Assembly: GCA_032768795.1 (NCBI GenBank)
Contig: CP136492.1
Span: 1,550,001 to 1,614,000, forward strand
Length of the DNA stretch: 64,000 nucleotides
DNA from: Tremella fuciformis
Lineage: Eukaryota > Basidiomycota > Tremellomycetes > Tremellales > Tremellaceae
Reading direction: 5' to 3'
Position 1 is the first letter of the stretch; every line of letters begins with the position of its first letter. Below, piece after piece: positions 56,179 through 64,000 of the stretch. The position numbers were made by a program, and so were the translations under genes. The notes under the pieces were generated by a model. The model was given only the letters and a program-made list of their open reading frames with translations. It did no database searches and was not told the origin of the DNA.

Positions 56179-59100
56179 ATGAGTACGCCCGCCAGAACAG
56201 GCGCCCCTGGCGGGCCATCGACCTCAGCCGTGCCGCCACCACCACCGCCGGTCATTCCGACCTCTTGGCTCGCCCCCCACGAGCAGCGCTGGCTCTTCGT
56301 CTCCATCTTTGGACTCATCGAAGTCAGCCAATCCCAGCTCCTCGCAGACATGCTAATATGACAGGTCACGAAGATATGGGACATCCTCGCGCCTTACCTC
56401 ATACCCAATCCTGAGCCCACATGGTCATCCCACCTTCGTGTCTCGGGGCCCATCAGCGCATCAGCATGGGCAGCAGCAGAACTGCTGACCTTCTCCGCCG
56501 TATCCCTCCTCCGCATTCCTCGCCTGTCTCCTTCGACATCGCACCTCATACAACTAGCAGGCCTGCTGGTGGTGTATAACCTCGCTTGCTGGAGCGTAGC
56601 AGAGCCCAGCGCATTCTGGGTCAGACTCAACCTCTTCGGACCGCCGGCGCTGGGAGTACAGTGGTACCTCGCTTGGTGGCCAATCGTGAGGCGATTATTG
56701 TGGAGCGACACCCCGCATCTGTCAGGTGTACATCATATTCGGCTCCTTCCCTACAGGTTTGGCTTCATGTCTTTGCTTGTCTGTGCCCACATAGCTGATC
56801 ATGCAGTACTGCCACTCTCAACCCCCTCTCCGTTTCGTACTGTCTCCCTCCTGACTCCCAACAGCCCCTGTTCGTCCCGGTTCTGTTCAACAACTCTGCT
56901 CCTGCCGAGGTGTCTTATTTCATCAAGTCACTGGAGACAGGCCATCAGACAGTACAGACAGTGTCTGGATCGTCTCTCAAGAAGCCACAACACCCTCGGG
57001 CCCACCTTCAACTCACTGAGGGCGATGAGGAAAGCGACGAGATCCCGGAGGTCGACCCCAGATCGGCTCTTGTCCTCCGCAATCAGAATCAGCAGCTGGA
57101 TCTTGCCAAGCTCCCTTCGATCCGCCCGACCGACTCGCTCAGCTTTGTTCCACTTGATTTGGAAGCATCTCAGCAGATCCTCTTCCTTTCAGTATCCGAG
57201 CCGAGTCTGATATCCCTCAAATCTGTGACAGACCGGAGTGGGGATCGATTCCACATCACTCCCCACCGGGAAGCCCTGGTCATCGAATGCCCGACTGGAG
57301 GCCACTTTGTTGAGGACAAGGAAGGGCGCGTGGTCAAGAAAGGCGACAAAGCCCAGCCGGCCGAACTTCGCTGCTTGGGTGAGGAAGAGGTGGTCAACTT
57401 CCAAGCCCGAGGCGTCGGGTCGCTCAAAGCGCACTGGACCAAGAAGTCAAAAGATACTCAGGTCAGCGGCGTCATCGAGGGCATCGAGAGCGAAGTCGAC
57501 GCTGCCGACGAGCTCGCCATGGCACGAAGGGAGAAAGTCGCGCGGACCCACAATGTTCCCCTTCGGGTGTCGCACGATCGTCCAGGTGTCTACACCGTGT
57601 CTCTGACCTCCATCACTGACTCGATGCGAAACACGTATAATCCATCGGGCGCGTCGAGCGAGAAGGTCTTCAATGTCATCCCTCGCCCTTCGGCCACTTT
57701 TGCCTGTCCCGGCGTTGTGCAGCTGCTGGTCAACAAGACCGCGACTTTCGCAGTCCAACTGGATGGGTCTGGACCACTGCATTCGCCAATGGAGGTCTCC
57801 TATGCGTTCAAACCGATCTCTGGCAAGGAAGCGACAACAACGACACTGAAGATGGGCAAGCGAAGCGAGGCGATCCTGGCCACTGAGCCTGGCACCTTCA
57901 CACTTCTCGACATCTCTGGTCAGTGCGCCGGCGCTGTGCTAGAGCCGTCCACATGCCGAGTGGAGCTTGTGCCGCCTCCGACTTTGGCATTGAAGGTGGA
58001 AAGTCTGCATGAAGGGGCGATGGATATCGGTGTCACCGCCAGCTTCGACTTCACCGGAACAGCCCCGTTTGCTGTTCAGTGGACAGAGCAGCGCAAGGGG
58101 TCGAGACTCGTGACTCGCTCTCAGCGCTTCGACACCCATCACGGAGAGATTGTCTTGCAGCCTGAACAGGAAGGTCTTTACACATATGTAAGCTTCGGAG
58201 TTTCCCAGTCCTGGTGTGGCTGATGTGCAGGCGTTCAAGGCATTGAGCGACCGTAACTATCAGCAGCTGCCTCTCGAAGAGCCGCCGATACAGCAGACTG
58301 TCCATCCTCTGGCAAATGTCGATATCGTCGGTCAGAGGGACGGCATCAGGCGAACCAAGCTATTCTCGTGCTCGGGCGATAGGGTCAACATTGAACTTGA
58401 TGCGAAAGGCACGGCGCCTCTGCAGCTCACCTACATCAAATCCTGGCTGGGCAAATCGGAGAATGCTACGGTCGCATTGAAGGCAGGGCGTTCGATCATC
58501 CCAGTCGACGTACCCGCAGAACTCTCAGCTGAGAGCGGTGCCGCGGGCAAGGTCTCGATTGTCTTGACCGCTATTGAGGATGGTGATGGACGGATAAGGA
58601 GGCTGCCAGCACCGACGTACGAGATCAGCGTTGATCGTCAAAAGGTCAGTCCCCGACAACTTGACAGAGGCTCATCAGTGCTGATGCCGCAGCCAAGTGT
58701 CAGGTTTGCAAAGGCCGAGCGAGTCGTGGTGACAGAGGGTGAGACAACAAGAGCTCCCCTTCGCTTGACTGGGCAAGCAGTGTGTTGTTTTTATTTGATT
58801 GTGGTACGTGAACTGACGGAGTAGCCATGGGAGGTGACCTACTCCATTAATGGCAAGAGTGCTCGGCCCATCACGCTGCGTGATCCGAACAACCACCTCA
58901 CGTTTGCCGAAGCTGGCATATACAGATTGGAGAGTGTCAAGGATGCTCATTGTCCGGGCGATGTCGTGGATGCTGAGAGAACCTTCGAGATTGCTCATAA
59001 GCCTCGACCAAAGGTGACTCTAGTCGAGTCGCCATCCCTGAGGTCGAGCAAAGGTGTTTACCACCATTCTGGGTTCTGTGCGGGAGGAGAAGATCACGTC

Positions 59101-60312
59101 TCGCTTCGATTTACCGGTCAAGCACCGTACGAAGTCGGGTACAGGTATACTGCCGAAGGTCGCACATCTCGCCATGTACTGAAGTCAGCACAAGAACTTG
59201 GCGTCTTGCACCTTGCCACCGAGCCTGGAAAGCATCGGTACGACTTCCTTGATCTCAAGGACGGCAATTACCCTTCTTCGCCAGTCTCGCTTGCACTCGA
59301 GCACGAAGTCCACTCCCAGCCCTCGTTCACGTTCATCCGACCTAATTCTATGCCAATATGCCTTGACACTTCCCTTAAGGGTGATGCCAAAATACGCCTC
59401 ACTGGCAAAGCGCCGTTCAAGCTTGATCTGGCGGTTCGACGACCGGGATCTACCTCGGTCTACAGTCATACCGTGACGACGGACTCGCACGATTGGACAC
59501 TGGATTTGCCGTATATCGTCAAGGACATCGGGAAGCACGAGGTGTCCATCGTGTCCATTGCAGATGCCTCGGGCTGTGCACAAGTCGTCAACGACGATGA
59601 CAAACTCAGCACGAGTGTGGAAGTAGTGGAAAGTGCCAGAATTGTTCCAGTGTCTCATGATGAGGATCTGTGTGCGGGCGATACGCTCGACTTCCTGCTG
59701 CAGGGCAAAGCGCCGTGGGTGATCGAGTGAGTTCTGATCTGAAACCGTATCGGTCGGCGCTGAAGCATAAGATATGAGTGGCTCGGTAAGAAACACAAAG
59801 TCCAATCGTCAGCCTCTCGGTTCTCTCGATATGCAGAAGAAGCGGGTACATTCCACATTCACTCCGTTGCGTTGAGGGACAATCAGGTGAGGGGCTCACA
59901 ATTTTATGAGCGGCAGACGTCGGTAGTCAGGCTGACGGGTCAGTGTAAACGCCAAATTACGGATCTCAGCCGACGGATACACCCGCTGCCTTCGGTCAAG
60001 ATACAAGAGGGCATCGCGCATCTCCGGGAGGGCGACGAGCCCGCTGCTTTCACAGTTTCATTCACCGGCACTCCACCGTTTTCCTTCACATATACGAGGA
60101 GCGAGCAGCAGGGCAGCCGATATAAGGTTGTCGAGACTCAGGTAACCGCGACCTCAGATGATGTGACGTGATATACTTACCTGCAGACTATCACCGATAT
60201 TGATGATCACGAATATACGATTTCGAGCTCGTCCCCCGGAGACTACGCGGTCACGACCGTGAGCGACAAGTGGTGCAGATATCCACCGTTGTCCAGACGG
60301 CAAGACACATAG
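56179..60312 (+). CDS. POM152: Nuclear pore membrane protein POM152
   Basis: This transmembrane nucleoporin anchors the pore's luminal ring. Multiple exons. The N-terminus is Pro-rich and cytoplasmic (VIPTSWLAPHEQRWLF), followed by helices (VTKIWDILAPYLIPNP; HLIQLAGLLVVYNLACWSV). The luminal part is a series of Ig-like repeats with recurring phrases such as LDGSGPLHSPMEVSYAFK, FTGTAPFAVQWTEQ, LTGQ-PWEVTYS, FTGQAPYEVGYRYTAEGR, LTGKAPFKLDL and LQGKAPWVIE, each with the 'G.(A/P)P(F/W).(V/I)' pattern typical of POM152. Cysteines precede many repeats. The last exons end SDKWCRYPPLSRRQDT. Splices in the 56340-56930 region were not all fixed. It overlaps nothing and converges on TTI2, whose stop is only about 90 bases away. 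Confidence 0.88.
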
Positions 60313-60403
60313 CTGCGCATCAATGCATGAGATCTGTTGTTTCTGAATCAGGGTATGATTGTGCAAGGTATAACAGTGCAAGATATAGCGATGGTATGAG
60401 AGT

Positions 60404-61978
60404 TCACACGGTAGTGGCATGAGATAGCACGTCTTTGAAGACCGGATGCAGTGCGGCGAGTCGAGACAACTCGGCCTGAGCGTCAGCTCGCGCTATAAGG
60501 TCAGAGATGCACAGCTGACCTCCTTGATAGAGGGGAATTGGCGCTCCAAACCCGCAAATATCTCTCGGATCAAGTCGAGAGACTCCTTGATTTCTACTGT
60601 GTCAGTGCTTCCTCATTCACCCGCAGGGAGAGCTCACTCAGATCCGGCTCGAGGGCAGCAGCTTCAGTCGACTGGATCAGGTATCTGCCGCACATATCAA
60701 GGATCTGTCCGCGCCATCTTGCTATGCGCCCGGTGGCGCTCAATGTCCGCATGACCTTGAGCAAGGCATGCAGATTCGCCTGAATATGCGGCAGGGCGAC
60801 CTTCGAAGGAGAGAAGTATAAAGGCTGAAGAAGATACGGGACGATCATCTTTGACGGTCAGCTGAAGGATATTATCGGGCAGCTGACTTGCTTTAAGCCA
60901 TCGGGCCATTCCTTCCCCAAGCACGTCACACATGACCTCGAGCTGTTCTGCCTTGTCCACCAATACCGCCTTGCCTTCCGGCCCTGGTGGTGCGTAGATC
61001 CAACCTTGGCATATGCTCTTCTCCATGACCTCTTCCCAGACCTTGGCCGTCTTCTCCCCGGTAAAGCTTCTTTCTACCAGTCGAACCAGAACTGGCAGTA
61101 CACCTCTAAGAGGAGGGTTGGCGTGCAGAGACAGAGTGTGAACTAGGCTCTTCACCAACAGCTGATCGACACCCATGCGACGCATGACATCTGCTGGCAT
61201 CTTGTCGACCCATGACGCCAGCACATACGCCCCTCTCCCGCGGTAAGGTGGGTCCCAGTCGTCCATCATGACCAAAGTCGGGGGCAGGACTACGCCAATC
61301 CGCTTTTCCAGCTCGTCGGTCGTGAGCTGGGAACAGCACCACGCGAGCGCATTGTGAGCCCCAAATGCACGGCCTTTCCAGGGCGGTGTGACATCGTGGA
61401 AGTCCATGTTGGCGTCTGCGCCGCCGGCGGGCCGTGATAGAGCTCGACCTGATTCCTGGCTTAGCGAGGGATGGGGATTGGTGAACAGCTGTCGAAGTGG
61501 GCCGGTAAGAAGATGGATCGAAAGGCGCAAACAGTCCACATGGTCGAGTAGGCCTGTCGTGAGCTCACTCAAACTCACAACGCAGCACGGACCATCAATC
61601 TCCCGAGTCAAAGCAGCACTGCACCACGGCTCTTCTCCCCGGTGATTGAGCACAGGTAGCAGGATCGGTCCTATTTCTTCCACCGACAACGACGTCCATG
61701 CAGCCGACTCCGTCAGCGCCCGTATTCGTCGGACCGTCCGCTTGGTGTGCTCCAGAAGCATGTCAACCGCATCTTGGGCTATGAGATAAGCACTATATCG
61801 AGCGGTCGACTCAAGCTTGCTCACCGGCTGCGCTCGAGGACAAAGCAGGTATCAACTCCTCCGGCACGACTAGCTGGGAGCTGAGCTCGGCCAATTTAAC
61901 ACTCAATTCAGAGGAGCCGATATATGGAGAGGCGTTACCGGATTCCGCCTCCTCGTCTGCATCTTCGAGTCGCGCCAT
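60404..61978 (-). CDS. TTI2: Tel2-interacting protein 2 (Tti2)
   Basis: This is a HEAT-repeat subunit of the Tel2-Tti1-Tti2 co-chaperone that stabilises PIKK kinases such as TOR and ATM. It starts MARLEDADEEAESG and splices early. The family core is DFHDVTPPWKGRAFGAHNAL, WCCSQLTTDELEKRIGVVLP, PTLVMMDDWDPPYRGRGAYV and MGVDQLLVKSLVHTLSLH, followed by a helical C-terminus with LLQPLYFSP and IARWRGQILDMCGRYL. Two short introns near the end lead to VEIKESLDLIREIFAGLE and FPSIKE-AELSRLAALHPVF, with stop at 60404. The DDW.PPYRG segment is the strongest diagnostic. Confidence 0.85.
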
Positions 61979-62238
61979 AGCCGCCCGGCGGGAGGAGGAG
62001 AAGGACAACGAGAAGACCCAAAAGAAAGGAATCGGTTGCGGTCCTCATGGGTGGAGGTACGTTTTCCCACGGTCGGTTTGGCTTAGCTTGGGTTGCCGGG
62101 CGCAGTCAGTTGCCAGCACCACATACAAGATGTCACTGTCACCGTACAGCCTGTCCTGGCTGGCCGCTCGAGGACATGCGGGATAAGGCTTGACCGTAAT
62201 AACCACTGCCGCTATCTTGAGTAGCCTGAGTGGACGTT
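61979..62238. promoter_or_regulatory. Divergent promoter region, TTI2/COG1
   Basis: About 260 bases between divergent start codons; a compact shared promoter is likely. No core element was recognised. Confidence 0.35.
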
Positions 62239-64000
62239 ATGTCATTCCGCTCAACTCCGTCGCAGCGGTCATCGATCCTCCCCTCAGCTTCGCCAGCCAT
62301 GTCGTCCAGCACTTCGCTAGCCGAGAGCTCCCGGCGACAGTCGAGCTTCACCTCGCTGTCCGGGCATGAAGATTCGCGTTCGAATGTACATCTCGGCAAG
62401 GCTGGTCCGCGACCTTTGGGCGCAGCGGAACGCAAAGTGTCTGTCACCGCTTCCAATTCTGGCACGTCTACTCCGACACTTCGGCGCTTGCGACGGGCAC
62501 GAAGAGAGGGCACTCCGAATGGCGACGCGGAACGGGACACGGACTGGGCAGGTATGGAGCCAGACGAGGTGTTCAGGCGTCTGCCTGTCACCGAGGTCAG
62601 AAAGGTCGAGAGCAAGATGCGTGCAGAAGCTTTAAACAAGCAATCCGAGCTGCGGTCGATGGTCGGGTCAGTCGAGTGTGGTTCGCAAAGGCTGTACTGA
62701 AGAGCCAGAACACGATACCGCGATCTGCTCACATCTGCAACGCAAATCACCACACTCCGTTCATCGTCACTCCGACTGAGTCAGTCGCTGAAAACCCTGG
62801 CAGCGACGTGCGCAGATCCCGGTCAAGCGATGGAAGCGGACGGGGAGCAGGACGACGGGAAAAGTGAAGAAACGGATATGGATCTCCTTCCTGCAGCGGC
62901 GCATATGAAGCTGTTACTGGACGCTCCCGAAGGTCAGCAGTCCGATCGGGCAGTAAAGGGTGGGAAACTGATCGTTGCAGCCCTATACGCCCACTTGGCC
63001 AGCCATGCTTTCCTCCGAGCCGCAATGTTGTGGCTAGTTACCAGGGTGGTCAAGGAGAGCCTGTCTGCCATGCCGGAAGAGCAGAGCGAAGTAGGGCTTC
63101 CATTTCATGTGAGAACAAGCGCTCACGTTCAGCCGTATCTGCCACTTCTACATCAGCAATGGGAGACTTTGCTGCCGTTCCGGACACAGATTGTGCAGCG
63201 AGCCACAGCTTCATTGAGAGCACGTAACAATATGGAGCCCATCGTGAGTGTAGTCTTTTTCTGATCACTGCTGACGTCTTCAGCCGATATGCGAGACGTT
63301 GCTAGCTATCATCCTTCTCGACAATCTCACCGTGAAGGACGCCCTTAGCCTCTATCTCTCACAACGCACCAAAGCCATCCAAGATATTCTGCGACGAGGG
63401 CAGAATGGTCAATCTCCGAATCTCTCGACGTCGCCACAACGAACGCGACCAAGATCAAACTCAAAGATCGCTAATGCCAATGCTGCTCGAGCAGACGCGC
63501 ACGAGCGCGACGTTGTCACCAGGATTCTGTCTGAAGCCGTAACATGCCTGCTCGAGTCGAGTAAAACTGCCGATCGCATCTTTGCCGGACGCAAGACCAA
63601 CGCACGTGACACGAGTAGTGTATTACAGGAGATGATTCGCCGCATACAGCACACCGATCAACCCCCGCCAGTGTCAAAGCAGTCGACACCGATACGCAAG
63701 ACATCTCATGGACGCCGAACTTCTCGATTGGCGTCTATCTCAGCTCCCTTCAACTTCCCACCTCCGACATCATCCAATTCCGAACTTCCTATTGTCACAA
63801 CAACCCAGGTCTTACAGCCGCTGCCTTCATCGCAAGTATGGCTACATCATTTACCCAGTTCCATATTGGGGTTCACCCCTTTCATTGCCCCTAACCCGCC
63901 ACCTCCAATCTCCGAGTCCCTCACAAAATGGCACCAAACTTGCACCACAGCACTGAAAGAAGCTTTGCCGGGCTGGCTGACGGGCTTGCAATCTGTCACG
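62239..64000 (+). CDS. COG1: Conserved oligomeric Golgi complex subunit 1 (partial, 5' end)
   Basis: This is a COG tethering complex subunit for retrograde traffic within the Golgi. It starts MSFRSTPSQRSSILPS with a Ser-rich disordered leader. The diagnostic N-terminal helix follows: DEVFRRLPVTEVRKVESKM, then ALNKQSELRSMVG and, after an intron at about 62669-62710, TRYRDLLTSATQITTLR. Later segments include LLPAAAHMKLLLDAPEGQ, YAHLASHAFLRAAMLWLVTR and, after another intron, ICETLLAIILLDNLTVKDAL with DALSLYLSQRTKAIQDIL. The frame continues through a Ser/Pro-rich stretch (about 63410-63700) to the window end, so the gene is truncated by the boundary, not broken. Confidence 0.85.

Overview
This window is nuclear DNA from an intron-rich, fairly GC-rich basidiomycete fungus, most likely a yeast-like member of the Tremellomycetes. 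That placement is my inference from compact genes, introns mostly of 40-50 bases with CTGAC/CTAAC-type branch sites, and protein features close to Cryptococcus-like fungi. No rRNA gene, convincing tRNA, CRISPR array or bacterial operon structure was seen.

Layout. 0.3-7.4 kb: GPI-anchor ethanolamine-phosphate transferase (GPI13/PIG-O), convergent with an Hmt1-type vacuolar ABC half-transporter carrying a long C-terminal extension. 7.8-9.2 kb: a nested pair of 683-bp Helitron/Helentron-like elements. 9.5-24.6 kb: Sso-type syntaxin, Bur1/CDK9-like kinase, Pho80-type cyclin, DUF938 methyltransferase, a Ser-rich single-pass membrane protein, and a zinc-finger-containing AlkB-like 2OG-Fe(II) oxygenase. 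25.9-36 kb: a seven-helix receptor, a fold-back MITE, a nucleobindin/Ssp120 protein, a divergent GMC oxidoreductase/short-chain dehydrogenase pair, and an unknown protein. 35.8-44.6 kb: CDK1, tRNA-splicing endonuclease Sen34, U6 LSm2, COQ2, an M50B-like metalloprotease and fumarase. 45-54.6 kb: a small acidic protein, a second AlkB dioxygenase (CUE-like + AlkB + GRF finger), a third copy of the Helitron-like element, a nuclear-type unknown, a nucleotide-sugar transporter and serine palmitoyltransferase LCB2. 54.9-64 kb: SYS1, nucleoporin POM152, TTI2 and the 5' part of COG1, which runs off the right end.

Most genes are conserved housekeeping genes. Several serve the secretory pathway and membrane lipids (GPI13, syntaxin, nucleotide-sugar transporter, LCB2, SYS1, COG1); others serve the cell cycle and transcription (CDK1, Bur1, cyclin) or RNA processing (SEN34, LSM2). 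There is no sign of one functional cluster. The accessory content is the mobile DNA and the two 2OG oxygenases. I assembled exon structures by hand from splice sites, frame and protein-family conservation. For ten genes (HMT1-like, BUR1, cyclin, Ser-rich protein, AlkB-like at 21395-24638, receptor, SSP120, LSM2, LCB2 and intronless GPI13) the exon lengths were summed and are divisible by three.

The best candidate for something undescribed is the 683-bp element family. Its three apparently identical copies combine Helitron-type ends and an asymmetric terminal inverted repeat, and one copy sits precisely inside another.
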